Shown one piece after another: positions 31,474-42,149 of a DNA stretch of 64,000 bases. The stretch comes from Klebsiella pneumoniae. GTDB lineage: Bacteria; Pseudomonadota; Gammaproteobacteria; Pseudomonadales; UBA5518. The translations under genes and the position numbers were made by a program. Where the stretch lies: NCBI GenBank assembly GCA_945862145.1, contig CAMAXE010000015.1, forward strand, positions 1 to 64,000, given 5' to 3'. Numbering within the stretch: the first letter of the stretch is position 1; each line of letters opens with the position of its first letter. The notes under the pieces are model-generated. The model searched no databases. It saw only the letters and a program-made list of their open reading frames with translations, and was not told the DNA's origin.

Positions 31474-32105
31474 GGGGCGCGTAATTCCGTACGGCGGGCC
31501 TCGAACCACTGCAGCGCGAGCAACGAGTGCGCGTTGTTGCAACGTCCCGCGGCAAGCAGTGCGGGCAAATCGGCAACGGGTATGACGTGCAGGCGGATGT
31601 CCTCGTGCTCGTGCTCTTCGCCGTGCAGCAAGGACACACCCGCCAGGCTCACCCGCGCGCAGTACAGGTGGAAATACTCGTCACAGCCGCCGGGCGAGGC
31701 GTAGTAGCTCGCGATATGGCGCAAGTGCTGCACCTCGCAGCCGGCTTCCTCGCGCGTTTCGCGAATAGCAACGCCCTCGGGGTCTTCACCTTCCTCGCGC
31801 AGGCCGGCCACGAGCTCGAGCAACCACGGTCTGCTGTCGCCCTTGGCCCACGGACCCACGCGAAACTGCTCGACCAGGCCCACGGCATCGAGTACGGGAT
31901 CGTAGAGCAGCACGCCCACGGCCTCGCCGCGGCAATGGACCTCCCGGGTCATGGGCTCGGACCAGCCGCCCGCGAAGCGGCGATGCCGGAGCGTCAGCCG
32001 TTTCAGCGTCCAGAAGCCCTTGAAAAGCACTTCTTCGTGAAGGATCTCGACGTCTTCCGCGTCGAACACCACGCTCTCGGCGGCAGCGGGGGTTTGCTTA
32101 CTCAT
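31470..32105 (-). CDS. nudF: ADP-ribose pyrophosphatase (Nudix hydrolase)
   Basis: Hydrolyses ADP-ribose, and perhaps other nucleoside diphosphate sugars, to AMP and sugar phosphate. The Nudix box is complete: GLREEGEDPEGVAIRETREE followed by AGCEV (GX5EX7REUXEEXGU), near residues 101-125, with the family's preceding EQFR and following YYASPGGCDE blocks. Length 211, like E. coli NudF (209). It overlaps pyrB by eight bases and murJ by four. Confidence 0.93.
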   Translation of the reverse strand: MSKQTPAAAESVVFDAEDVEILHEEVLFKGFWTLKRLTLRHRRFAGGWSEPMTREVHCRGEAVGVLLYDPVLDAVGLVEQFRVGPWAKGDSRPWLLELVAGLREEGEDPEGVAIRETREEAGCEVQHLRHIASYYASPGGCDEYFHLYCARVSLAGVSLLHGEEHEHEDIRLHVIPVADLPALLAAGRCNNAHSLLALQWFEARRTELRAP

Positions 32106-33117
32106 TGAAACGCTTGCCCGTGTACCAGGTCACGCGCGTCTCGTGATCGGCCACCTGTTCGGCCACGTCCAGCACCAGCGCGAACAGCGCCATGCGCACC
32201 AGCACGCCGTTGTCGGTCTGGCGGAAAATGGCGAGGTTCGGGTTCTCGTTGAGATCGGTGTCGAGCTCGTTTGCTTCGGCGCGTGAGTCGCGTGGCAAGG
32301 GGTGCATGATCACCGTGTTCGGCTCGCAGTAGCGCGTGTAGATCGCCTGGTTCAGGCGATAGCGCCCGCGGTAGCGGTTGGCCTCGTCCGGGCTGCTGAA
32401 GCGTTCTTCCTGAATGCGCGTGGCATAGGCGATATCGACGTGACCGATCGCCTCCTCAAAATTATCAGTTTCGGTGACGCTGTGCCCGGCGCTGCGCAAG
32501 AACTCCACGATCCCCCCCGGCATGCGGAGTTCACCGGGCGAGATGCAGGTGAGGCTCACGTTGCGGAAGCAGGCGAGCAGCTTGGAGAGCGAGTGCACGG
32601 TGCGTCCGTGGCGCAGGTCACCGATCATGGCGAGGCGCAGCCCGTCGATGGAGCGGCCGCTGTGCTCGACTTCCTTGCGAATGGTGTAGAGGTCGAGAAG
32701 CGCCTGCGTGGGATGCTCGTTGGGACCGTCGCCGCCGTTCACCACCGGCACGCGGCTGGCGGCGGCGAACTCTGCCACCGAGCCTGCCGCGGGGTGGCGC
32801 ATGGCGATGATGTCGCTGTAACCGCTGATCACGCGGGCCGTATCGTAGAGGGATTCGCCCTTGCTGAGCGAGGAGCTCTCGATGCCGGTGGTCTCGCGGA
32901 CCTCGCCACCCAGCAGATTGAAGGCACAGCCGAAACTCACCCGCGTGCGGGTGCTGGGCTCGAAGAACATGTTGCCGAGTATCGCGCCCTCCAACACCCG
33001 CGTGATGCGGCGGCGGTGCGCGTAGGGCTCCATGCGATCGGCCACCTCGAAGACGCGCTCGATATCGGCGCGCTCGAACTGATCGACCGAGAGGATGTGC
33101 GAGCCGGCGAACTGCAT
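32098..33117 (-). CDS. pyrB: Aspartate carbamoyltransferase catalytic chain
   Basis: Commits carbamoyl phosphate and aspartate to pyrimidine synthesis. Carbamoyl phosphate contacts STRTR (55-59) and HPTQALLDLYT (near 135) and the HPLPR motif (near 275) are intact. At 339 residues it is longer than the E. coli chain (311) and no pyrI regulatory chain or pseudo-dihydroorotase neighbour is present, so it may be an unregulated trimeric form. Start ATG 33117 with AGGAC upstream. Confidence 0.93.
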   Translation of the reverse strand: MQFAGSHILSVDQFERADIERVFEVADRMEPYAHRRRITRVLEGAILGNMFFEPSTRTRVSFGCAFNLLGGEVRETTGIESSSLSKGESLYDTARVISGYSDIIAMRHPAAGSVAEFAAASRVPVVNGGDGPNEHPTQALLDLYTIRKEVEHSGRSIDGLRLAMIGDLRHGRTVHSLSKLLACFRNVSLTCISPGELRMPGGIVEFLRSAGHSVTETDNFEEAIGHVDIAYATRIQEERFSSPDEANRYRGRYRLNQAIYTRYCEPNTVIMHPLPRDSRAEANELDTDLNENPNLAIFRQTDNGVLVRMALFALVLDVAEQVADHETRVTWYTGKRFNE

Positions 33118-33189
33118 CCTGGGGGTCCTCGCTGCGATCTGGTTGCGGGCTGGCCCGGTGTGTTCGGGAACCCAAGGCCGCGGGTTAGT

Positions 33190-34962
33190 CTACGCGCTGA
33201 CCGTGCGGCCTTCATCCAGGAACTGCAGCTCCGCCCAGCGCGCGTAGAGCGGCGAGGACGAGAGCAGCTCCTCGTGGGTGCCGGTGGCCGCTATGCGGCC
33301 GTGGTCCAGCACCACAATGCGATCGACGCGGCGCACGGTGGCCAGCCGGTGGGCGATCACGATGGTGGTCCGCCCCTGCATCAGCGCGGCCAGCGCCTGC
33401 TGCACGTGGTGCTCGCTGTCGGCATCGAGCGCGCTGGTGGCCTCGTCTAGCAGCAGGATCTCGGGATTGCGCAGCAATGCCCGGGCGATGGCGATGCGCT
33501 GGCGCTGCCCCCCGGAAAGCCGCACACCACCCTCGCCCACGAAGCTGTCGTAACGCTGCGCAAGACGCTCGATGAACTCCTCGGCGTGGGCAGCACGGGC
33601 CGCGCCCTGCATATCCTGCAGCGAGGCCTCGGGCACGCCGTAGACGATGTTGTCGCGCACCGACCCGGCAAACAGCACCGGCTGTTGCGGGACCAGCGCG
33701 AAGTGCCGGCGCAGATCACGCGGATCCACACGCGCGGCATCGATGCCGTCGATCAGTATCTGCCCGGAAACGGGTTCATAGAAACGCAGCAGCAGGTCCA
33801 CCAGCGTGGACTTGCCCGCGCCCGAGGTGCCGACCAGCGCGGTGCTGGAGCCCGGGGCAAAGTCCAGACTGATGCCGTCGATGGCAAAGCGGTCGGTTGC
33901 CGAGGAATAGGCAAATCTCAGATCGCGCAACGAGATCCCACCCGCCAGCCGGGCGGGCAGCGCCACGGGACCGACCGGCGCGCGTATTTGCGGCGGCTCG
34001 GCCAGCAACTCCAGCAGGCGCTCCATGGCACCCGCGGCGCGCTGGATATCACCGAAAACCTCCGAGAGCGCACCCGCGGCGAGCGCGACCATCACCGCGT
34101 AGAACACGAAGGCGGTAAGTTCGCCCGGGCTGGTACGCCCGTCGATCACATCCTGCCCACCGACCCAGATCATGGCGCCGATGGCACCGAGCACCAGCAC
34201 GATGGCGATCACCGTAAGCCAGGAGCGCTGGGTGATGCGGCGCACCGACACGCGGAAAGTTTCCTCCACGAATCCAGCAAAACGCGCGCGATCGAGATCC
34301 TCGTGGTTGAAGGCCTGCACGGTCTTGATGTTGCCGAGCGCCTCGCCCAGGTAGGCGCCAGCATCGGCCAGGCGATCCTGGCTGCTGCGTGACAAGGCGC
34401 GCACGCGGCGTCCGAACACCATGATGGGCGCGAGCACCGCCGGCACGCTGAGCACCACGATGCCAGTAAGCTTGGGGTTGGAGACGAACAACAACGCGAT
34501 CCCGCCCACCAGGATCAGGAAATTGCGCAGCGCGATCGACACCGAGGAGCCGATCACGGTCTGCAGCAGCGTGGTATCGGCGGTGATGCGCGACTGGATT
34601 TCGCCGCTGCCGTTGGTCTCGAAGAAGCCCGGGTGCAGACCCACCACGTGGTCGAACACACGCCGGCGGATGTCGGCCGTCACGCGCTCGCCGATCCACG
34701 ACACCAGGTAAAAACGCACGAAGGTGCCGGCCGCAAGCAACAGCACCAGCACCATGAACACCGCCACCGCGGTGTTGAGCTGCTCGTGCGAGCGCGTGGC
34801 AAAACCCTTGTCCACAAGAAGCCGCAGCCCCTGCCCCAGGCCCAGGCTGATGCAGGCCGTGAACACCAGCGCCACCGAGGCGCCCACCACACGCGCGCGG
34901 TAGGGCTTCAGCAGCGTTATGGCCGGGCCCAACATGGCGACCTGAGGTCTTTCAGTGGGCAT
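33190..34962 (-). CDS. MsbA-like ABC exporter (fused permease and ATPase)
   Basis: A 590-residue half-transporter with six transmembrane helices (about 30-320) and a C-terminal ATPase: Walker A GTSGAGKS, signature LSGGQRQR, Walker B ILLLDEATSALD, H-loop. It belongs to the MsbA-related lipid/drug exporters and probably works as a homodimer; the substrate cannot be read. Start ATG 34962 has GGAG upstream and overlaps the sbcB stop by 11 bases. Confidence 0.85.
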   Translation of the reverse strand: MPTERPQVAMLGPAITLLKPYRARVVGASVALVFTACISLGLGQGLRLLVDKGFATRSHEQLNTAVAVFMVLVLLLAAGTFVRFYLVSWIGERVTADIRRRVFDHVVGLHPGFFETNGSGEIQSRITADTTLLQTVIGSSVSIALRNFLILVGGIALLFVSNPKLTGIVVLSVPAVLAPIMVFGRRVRALSRSSQDRLADAGAYLGEALGNIKTVQAFNHEDLDRARFAGFVEETFRVSVRRITQRSWLTVIAIVLVLGAIGAMIWVGGQDVIDGRTSPGELTAFVFYAVMVALAAGALSEVFGDIQRAAGAMERLLELLAEPPQIRAPVGPVALPARLAGGISLRDLRFAYSSATDRFAIDGISLDFAPGSSTALVGTSGAGKSTLVDLLLRFYEPVSGQILIDGIDAARVDPRDLRRHFALVPQQPVLFAGSVRDNIVYGVPEASLQDMQGAARAAHAEEFIERLAQRYDSFVGEGGVRLSGGQRQRIAIARALLRNPEILLLDEATSALDADSEHHVQQALAALMQGRTTIVIAHRLATVRRVDRIVVLDHGRIAATGTHEELLSSSPLYARWAELQFLDEGRTVSA

Positions 34963-36421
34963 CTGCAATGTCTCCGGAATGCGCAGCTGAACAGGCCGAG
35001 GCGCCGTAGGCGGCAAGATCGTGAAGCAGCGCGAGTCGATCGGGGTGGTCCGCGCAGGCAGCGCGCGCCTCCTCTAGTGCCGTACGGAACCCGGCGCAAT
35101 CGAGCTGGCCGCGCGGGGCCTCACCGTGCAGGCGTGCCTGCAGGTTTTCCCGCCACTCGGCGCGCTCGTCAGGGGAGAGAGAAGCCGGGAAATGCCGCGC
35201 GCGGTAGCGAAACAGCAGCGCGTTCAACCGCGCATCACGAAACACGAAACTCCCGGCTCGCAGATCCGCCGCAGGAGCCACGCGCAGCGCAGCAAACAGC
35301 GCCTTGTCACGGTCGTCGATGAAGCCCGCGTAGAGCGCCGCCTCGGGGTCGCGCGGAGCACCCCAATCGCGTTCCACCGCATAAACCTCACGAAGCTTGG
35401 CCGCCAGCCCGGGCGTTGCGAGGAGCCGCTCAGCGTTCGCCTGGCAGGCGGCAAGATCAAAGCCGTAACGCTCGGCAACCGCAGGCGTCAGCATGGCCGC
35501 TGGCGCCAGCATGGGAGACTTGTTGGTCTTGATTTCCTTCAGCGGGATGCGCCCCACGCCCGCGGGGAGATCCTCACTGCGCGTGTAGAGCAGCTCGCGG
35601 ATGCGCGCGGCATCGAGCGCGATGAGCGGCGTCGGGTCGAGCGTGAGGTTACAGGCGATCACTGAACTCTTGTTGCCCGGGTGTACGGTCAGCGGCAACA
35701 CCAACGCGCCACAGCCCTGCTCGGCCGGAAAACGCGAGGAAATGTGCAGCACGGGTTTCGGCGCGTCCACCGACAGCTGCTCCTGCACCCAGCCCTTGGA
35801 GCGCGCCTGCAGGGCCCACTCGAACAGCCGGGGCTGCGCCTTGCGCAACAGACGCGCCAGCGCAATGGTCGCGCGCACATCGGAAAGCGCATCATGGGCG
35901 TGGGCGTGGTCGAGCCCGTTGGCTCGCGCGAGTTCCTCGAGCTTGAAACTCGAGCGGCCGTCGCGGTCGGGCCAGACGATGCCCTCGGGGCGCAGCATGC
36001 GGGTCATCCGCATCACGTCGATCAGATCCCAGCGCGAGTTGCCGTCGCGCCACTCGCGCTCGTAGGGATCGTAGAAATTGCGGTAGAGCGTGCAGCGCGT
36101 GAACTCGTCGTCAAAACGCAGCGTGTTGTAGCCCACGCCACAGGTGCCGGGCACCGCGAGCTCGGCGTGGATACGCGCGATGAACTGCGGCTCGGGCAGC
36201 CCCTCAGCATTGGCCCGCTGCGGCGTGATGCCGTGGATCAGGCAGGCGCCGGGATGCGGCAGATAGTCTTCGGGCAGGCGGCAGAGGATATCGAGGGGCT
36301 CGCCGATCTCGTTCAATTGCGCGTCGGTGCGAATCCCCGCGAACTGCACCGGCCGGTCGAGCGCGGGATCACGCCCGAAGGTCTCGTAGTCGTGCCAGTA
36401 GAAACTCGCGGAGGCTGCCAC
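34952..36421 (-). CDS. sbcB: Exodeoxyribonuclease I
   Basis: A 3'-5' exonuclease on single-stranded DNA that works in repair and recombination. The DEDD nuclease motif is FYWHDYETFGRDP (residues about 5-17), then YNTLRFDDEFTR and HAHDALSDVRATI with the catalytic His and Asp; the SH3-like and C-terminal ExoI domains follow. The family start is short, so I placed it at GTG 36421, just after the fumarase stop (489 residues; E. coli has 475). An in-frame frame extends into fumarase but has no homology-like content. Confidence 0.92.
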   Translation of the reverse strand: MAASASFYWHDYETFGRDPALDRPVQFAGIRTDAQLNEIGEPLDILCRLPEDYLPHPGACLIHGITPQRANAEGLPEPQFIARIHAELAVPGTCGVGYNTLRFDDEFTRCTLYRNFYDPYEREWRDGNSRWDLIDVMRMTRMLRPEGIVWPDRDGRSSFKLEELARANGLDHAHAHDALSDVRATIALARLLRKAQPRLFEWALQARSKGWVQEQLSVDAPKPVLHISSRFPAEQGCGALVLPLTVHPGNKSSVIACNLTLDPTPLIALDAARIRELLYTRSEDLPAGVGRIPLKEIKTNKSPMLAPAAMLTPAVAERYGFDLAACQANAERLLATPGLAAKLREVYAVERDWGAPRDPEAALYAGFIDDRDKALFAALRVAPAADLRAGSFVFRDARLNALLFRYRARHFPASLSPDERAEWRENLQARLHGEAPRGQLDCAGFRTALEEARAACADHPDRLALLHDLAAYGASACSAAHSGDIADAH

Positions 36422-36431
36422 GCTGCAGTGC

Positions 36432-37949
36432 TCAGCGCACGTCGATACGCTGTTCCGCGATCTTCGCCTGCCAGAGCTTCGGGCCGCTGCTGTGCACCGA
36501 GTCACCACGCGAATCCACCGCCACGGTGACCGGCATGTCGCGCACCTCGAACTCGTAGATCGCCTCCATGCCGAGCTCCGGGAAGGCCAGCACGCGCGCG
36601 GCCGTGATCGCCTTCGACACGAGGTAGGCCGCGCCCCCGACGGCCATCAGGTAGACCGCGCCGTTGTCGCGGATCGCCTCGATCGCCAGGGGGCCGCGCT
36701 CGCTCTTGCCGATCATGCCCATAAGCCCGGTCTGCTCGAGCATGGTGCGGGTGAACTTGTCCATGCGGGTGGCCGTGGTCGGACCCGCGGGCCCCACCAC
36801 CTCATCGCGCACCGGATCGACCGGGCCCACGTAGTAGATGAAGCGGCCCTTGAGATCCACCGGCAGCTGCTCGCCACGCGCGAGCATATCGGTCATTTTC
36901 TTGTGTGCCGCATCGCGCCCGGTGAGCATGCGCCCCGAGAGCAACAGCGTCTCGCCGCTCTTCCAGGTAGCGATGTCCTCGCGCGAGAGAGCGTCCATGT
37001 TGACGCGGCGCGAGCCGGAGGAGTCCCAGTCGACCTTGGGCCAGTCATCGAGCGAGGGCTGTTCCTGCAAGGCAGGCCCACTGCCGTCGAGCACGAAGTG
37101 CGCGTGGCGCGTGGCGGCGCAGTTGGGGATCATCGCCACCGGCAGGCTGGCGGCGTGTGTGGGGTAGTCCTTGATTTTCACATCGAGTACGGTGCTCAGG
37201 CCACCCAGACCCTGCGCACCGATGCCGAGCTGGTTCACTTTCTCGTAGAGTTCGAGTCGCAGTTCCTCGATGCGGCTGGACGGGCCGCGTGCCATCAGAT
37301 CCTGTATGTCGATGGGATCGAGCAGGGATTCCTTGGCGAGCACGGCGGCTTTTTCGGCGGTGCCACCGATGCCGATGCCGAGCATGCCGGGCGGACACCA
37401 GCCCGCACCCATGGTGGGCACGGTTTTCAGTACCCACTCGACGATGGAATCCGAGGGATTCAGCATCACGAGCTTGGACTTGTTCTCGCTGCCGCCACCC
37501 TTGGCGGCAACCTGCACGTCCACGGTATCGCCAGGCACGATCTGGTAGTGGATGACCGCAGGCGTGTTGTCACGGGTGTTCTTGCGAGCGCCCGCCGGGT
37601 CCGAGAGGATCGAGGCGCGCAGCACGTTGTCGGGCTGCAGGTAAGCGCGGCGTACACCCTCATTCACCATGTCATCGACGCTCATGGTGGCACCGTCCCA
37701 GCGCACGTTCATGCCCACCTTCAGGAAGACCACCACGATGCCTGTGTCCTGACAGATCGGGCGATGGCCCTCGGCGCACATCCGTGAGTTGATCAGAATC
37801 TGGGCGATGGCGTCCTTGGCGGCAGGGCTCTGTTCGCGCTCCCAGGCCCGGTGCATGGCCTGCACGAAATCGAGCGGGTGGTAATAGGACATGAACTGAA
37901 GGGCGTCGGCGACACTGGCGATCAGGTCGTCCTGCTTGATCACGGACAT
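36432..37949 (-). CDS. fumA: Fumarate hydratase, class I ([4Fe-4S])
   Basis: Interconverts fumarate and malate in the TCA cycle using an oxygen-sensitive [4Fe-4S] cluster. Cluster cysteines are in RPICQDTG (Cys66), GWCPPGMLGIGIGG (near 185) and PNCAATRH (near 280). GGGSENKSK and the C-terminal TTATRMDKFT, SKAITAARVLAFPELGMEA blocks are present. Length 505; upstream of sbcB by ten bases. I use fumA for the class I type; fumB cannot be told apart. Confidence 0.95.
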   Translation of the reverse strand: MSVIKQDDLIASVADALQFMSYYHPLDFVQAMHRAWEREQSPAAKDAIAQILINSRMCAEGHRPICQDTGIVVVFLKVGMNVRWDGATMSVDDMVNEGVRRAYLQPDNVLRASILSDPAGARKNTRDNTPAVIHYQIVPGDTVDVQVAAKGGGSENKSKLVMLNPSDSIVEWVLKTVPTMGAGWCPPGMLGIGIGGTAEKAAVLAKESLLDPIDIQDLMARGPSSRIEELRLELYEKVNQLGIGAQGLGGLSTVLDVKIKDYPTHAASLPVAMIPNCAATRHAHFVLDGSGPALQEQPSLDDWPKVDWDSSGSRRVNMDALSREDIATWKSGETLLLSGRMLTGRDAAHKKMTDMLARGEQLPVDLKGRFIYYVGPVDPVRDEVVGPAGPTTATRMDKFTRTMLEQTGLMGMIGKSERGPLAIEAIRDNGAVYLMAVGGAAYLVSKAITAARVLAFPELGMEAIYEFEVRDMPVTVAVDSRGDSVHSSGPKLWQAKIAEQRIDVR

Positions 37950-38043
37950 CGTGGGGTTCCCCCGGACAAGGACTGCGATTCTACTGCACAGCCAGTCCGT
38001 TGGCGCGCGCGGGAGCGGCTCGTGCTGATGCGAATGGCCGGAA

Positions 38044-38125
38044 TCGCGGGCATGGCCCGCTCGTACTCGGGGAGATGGCGGCGTGCGGGTGCGGTGTGCT
38101 GGTCGCGGGCATGGCCCGCTCCTAC
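38044..38125. repeat. Pair of REP-like palindromes
   Basis: Two near-identical 23-mers, TCGCGGGCATGGCCCGCTC followed by GTAC at 38044-38066 and by CTAC at 38103-38125, lie in direct orientation between fumarase and the coiled-coil gene. Each can fold through GCGGGC/GCCCGC. They match the core of the repetitive extragenic palindromes of Pseudomonas (TCGCGGGCAAGCCCGCTCC). Such copies often serve as RNA stabilisers or IS200/RAYT-type targets. The remainder of 37950-38175 has no gene. Confidence 0.7.
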
Positions 38126-38175
38126 GCGGCAGACCGCGCCATGCGCGCGACCTCCGCGGTACGCGAGTTACCGCG

Positions 38176-38931
38176 CTACTGCGGCAGCGAGGACGGCGGA
38201 TTCTCCAGACGCGTGAGGCGCTGTGCCACCTGCTTGCGGAACTCGATGGTCGACTGCACCCACTGTTCGTTCTCTTTCAGGCGGGATTCCTGCGCGCGTT
38301 GGGTGTTGGAGAGCGTGTTCACCGTGCTGTTCATGCGGCCGATGGAGTCTTGCAGGGCCGCCTGTTGCTGTTTCAGCGTGTCGACGGTTCCGGCAACGGC
38401 AGTAGCCTGACCGACCTGGCCTTGCAGCCCGCTGATATCGGCGGTGGCCGTCGTTAGCTGCTTCTGCTGGGCGATGTAGCTGCCGGCGGCTTTTTTCATG
38501 CCGGACTCGAGCTCGGTCAAACGGGCATCGTTCTTGCGCCAGGCCGAGGCCCACAGCTTGTCGACTTCCCCGCCAAGCTCCTTGATCTTCACCTGCATCG
38601 CGGCGCTCGACTGGTTGGCGTTGTCGCCGGTTACGGAGAGCTTGCCCTCCAGATCGGCGAGGCGGAGGTTCGCCTGCGCAAGCTCGGTGTCCAACCGCAC
38701 GGTCTGCTGGTAGAGCAGCGCCGCGACGGCTGCCGTGCCAAGCCCCAGCAACAAGGCGAGGACAGCCACATAGCGCATCGAACCGCCATTGCCCCCGTGC
38801 GCCGGAGCACCCTCCCCTCTGGGCGCTCGCGCCGGCGGCTCGGAGCGGGCACGACGATGCGCGGCCTCGTCGCCGTCTCGCGTGGGCACGATCAGAGGGA
38901 TATCAGTCAGCTTGTCTTCTGGGCTCGGCAT
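38176..38931 (-). CDS. Single-pass membrane protein with periplasmic coiled coil (unknown)
   Basis: 251 residues not recognised as a named family. The N-terminus is a hydrophilic, charged segment of about 50 residues, a single transmembrane helix follows (YVAVLALLLGLGTAAVAALLY, near 52-72), and the rest is heptad-rich coiled coil ending in a proline tail. Start ATG 38931 is preferred; an in-frame ATG 54 bases upstream also exists. Such topology suits an envelope scaffold or stator protein. The gene lies after fumA-sbcB in reverse order with a REP pair between. Confidence 0.75.
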   Translation of the reverse strand: MPSPEDKLTDIPLIVPTRDGDEAAHRRARSEPPARAPRGEGAPAHGGNGGSMRYVAVLALLLGLGTAAVAALLYQQTVRLDTELAQANLRLADLEGKLSVTGDNANQSSAAMQVKIKELGGEVDKLWASAWRKNDARLTELESGMKKAAGSYIAQQKQLTTATADISGLQGQVGQATAVAGTVDTLKQQQAALQDSIGRMNSTVNTLSNTQRAQESRLKENEQWVQSTIEFRKQVAQRLTRLENPPSSLPQ

Positions 38932-39017
38932 GATCAGCAGGGTCACTGGGAATCGATAGAAGTATAGGCAACAAAAAAGGGCCACAAGGGCCCCTTTTTC
39001 GCCGCACTAGTGCGCGC

Positions 39018-39671
39018 TCAGAGCAGGCTCATCACCAGCCAGAGCACCACGGACAAGGCAATGGAGCCGTGGATCACGCCACGCACGGTGGCGATGGCGG
39101 GCCAGAGCTTGCCCTTGATAGCGTTCAGTTCGAGCGCGGCGATGATGGCCACGGACACGCCCAGAGCCGTGCCGCTGGCATTGCCGAGCACGCCGTGCGA
39201 GAGGTGCGCCGAGGAGCCCATTAGCAGCAGCATCGGAGCGGAGAAGAGCACGTTGGTGCGGGATGCGAGCAGCGCCTTCGGGCCCGCTGCAGCGGCATCA
39301 CCGGGCACGATGCCGCAGATGATCTTCTGATTCGGCCAGATGATCAGCCAGACGTTCAGGAACATCAGCGTGCCCATCAGCGCACCGATGGTGATGTCGA
39401 AGGTCCAGGCCTGAGTCGGGTGGCCGTAGAGACCGAGAATCACAACGCCGGACAGGAAGGTAAGCAGCGCGCCGTAGCGGAACCACCAGAGCGCGCGCGG
39501 GGCGAGCTTCTTTACGGCATCGGATTTGGCGTCTGGCGTGGCTTCCTTGAAGTACTCGCCCTGCACGAAATTGAAGTAATACAGCAGGCCGATCCAGGTG
39601 ACGCCGGCCATAAAATGGACCCAGCGGGTGAGCTGTGCGGCCCCGGCCAGGCTGAAGATATCTGGGTTCAT
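39018..39671 (-). CDS. Urate hydroxylase PuuD / urate oxidase N-terminal domain membrane protein
   Basis: 217 residues with about six transmembrane helices, matching the DUF989 (Urate_ox_N) family: WVHFMAGVTWIGLLYYFNFVQ near the N-terminus, RYGALLTFLSGVVILGLYG and LMFLNVWLIIWPNQKIICG are family blocks. Related PuuD proteins have an additional cytochrome c domain and oxidise urate; this protein is the short membrane part only, so enzymatic activity is uncertain. Start ATG 39671 with GAGGAG upstream; an in-frame extension to 39812 is unlikely. Confidence 0.8.
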   Translation of the reverse strand: MNPDIFSLAGAAQLTRWVHFMAGVTWIGLLYYFNFVQGEYFKEATPDAKSDAVKKLAPRALWWFRYGALLTFLSGVVILGLYGHPTQAWTFDITIGALMGTLMFLNVWLIIWPNQKIICGIVPGDAAAAGPKALLASRTNVLFSAPMLLLMGSSAHLSHGVLGNASGTALGVSVAIIAALELNAIKGKLWPAIATVRGVIHGSIALSVVLWLVMSLL

Positions 39672-39790
39672 GTTGTTCTCCTCTGAGCGGTGTATGTGTG
39701 TCACGCCGCGATTGCGGATTCGCGCAAGGCGACTCGCACGCGATGCGACAAGGCATCGGTCGTAGTGTAGGCGGCGCTCACGGAATTGGA

Positions 39791-39826
39791 AACAAAAAGA
39801 AAGCCCCAGCAAGTGCCGGGGCTTTC
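39791..39826 (-). terminator. Intrinsic terminator of groESL
   Basis: On the minus strand GAAAGCCCC (39799-39807) pairs with GGGGCTTTC (39818-39826) over nine bases, and TTTTTGTT follows at once (39798 down to 39791). It lies 27 bases beyond the groL stop. Confidence 0.85.
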
Positions 39827-39852
39827 AGGTTCAGCAAAGCCGAACAGGAGGC

Positions 39853-41511
<1,659 letters not shown>

Positions 41512-41593
41512 TCAGTTCCTTAACTGTTAAAACCGGATTCGATCACAAGGGCTTGCCCGAACGGGGACGGCTGTCGTCCCGCGGAGGCATCGC

Positions 41594-41881
41594 TCACTCG
41601 ATCACGCCGTAGATTTCGCTTTCGCTCAGGATCACGACTTCGTCGCCGCTGATCTTGACCGTGTTGCCCGAGTACTGGCCGAAGAGAACCTTGTCACCGA
41701 CCTTCACGGACATCGGACGGATCTGGCCGTTATCGAGGGCCTTGCCGTTGCCAACTGCCAGGACTTCACCCTGGGTGGGCTTTTCCTTGGCCGAACCGGC
41801 CAGGACGATGCCGCCTGCGGAGACGGTCTCTTCCTCTTTACGCTTCACGACCACGCGGTCGGACAGAGGACGGATCTTCAT
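41594..41881 (-). CDS. groS: Co-chaperonin GroES (Hsp10)
   Basis: The heptameric lid of GroEL: 95 residues beginning [18 protein letters not shown], with the mobile loop ([15 protein letters not shown]) and [14 protein letters not shown]. It is the first gene of groESL and is preceded by a CIRCE element and a sigma70-like promoter, so it should be repressed by HrcA. Confidence 0.99.
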   Translation of the reverse strand: MKIRPLSDRVVVKRKEEETVSAGGIVLAGSAKEKPTQGEVLAVGNGKALDNGQIRPMSVKVGDKVLFGQYSGNTVKISGDEVVILSESEIYGVIE

Positions 41882-41957
41882 TGCTGTTTCTCCCTGATCA
41901 ATGGTTTGCGCTCTGGTACACCCGATATTAAAAGGAGGAGGCGAAGCCTCGACCTTC

Positions 41958-41984
41958 TTGGCACTCTACCTCGGGGAGTGCCAA
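41958..41984. promoter_or_regulatory. CIRCE operator (HrcA site) of groESL
   Basis: TTGGCACTC (41958-41966), nine bases, GAGTGCCAA (41976-41984): a perfect inverted repeat matching CIRCE (TTAGCACTC-N9-GAGTGCTAA) apart from the symmetrical A-to-G change. It is immediately downstream of the -10 of the groESL promoter. HrcA would bind here and be released on heat stress. hrcA itself is not in the window. Confidence 0.92.
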
Positions 41985-42011
41985 TCATATGCGGGAAACC
42001 CTGAAGGTCAA
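41984..42011 (-). promoter_or_regulatory. groESL promoter (sigma70-like)
   Basis: TTGACC (42006-42011), 16-bp spacer, TATGAT (41984-41989) on the minus strand. The transcription start would fall in the CIRCE element. The segment CTTGAC ... CCGCATAT also resembles a weak sigma32 promoter with a short spacer. The remainder of 42012-42149 carries GC-rich hairpins that may terminate ampG. Confidence 0.7.
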
Positions 42012-42149
42012 GCCGGAAATGGCGTGGAGCAATGGATGTTCCCCCCAGCCGGCTTGGCTTTCCGGCCCTCGCGGGGGACGAGGTGGGGGCAGTCCCCCGG
42101 ATTTCAAGGGGGAGACCACCGAAGGCGCCAGCCGCGGCGCCCTGCCCGA

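Noticed and set aside
29813..31639. Second minus-strand frame of 608 codons overlapping murJ
   Set aside because: Alternative frame of murJ with no recognisable domain.
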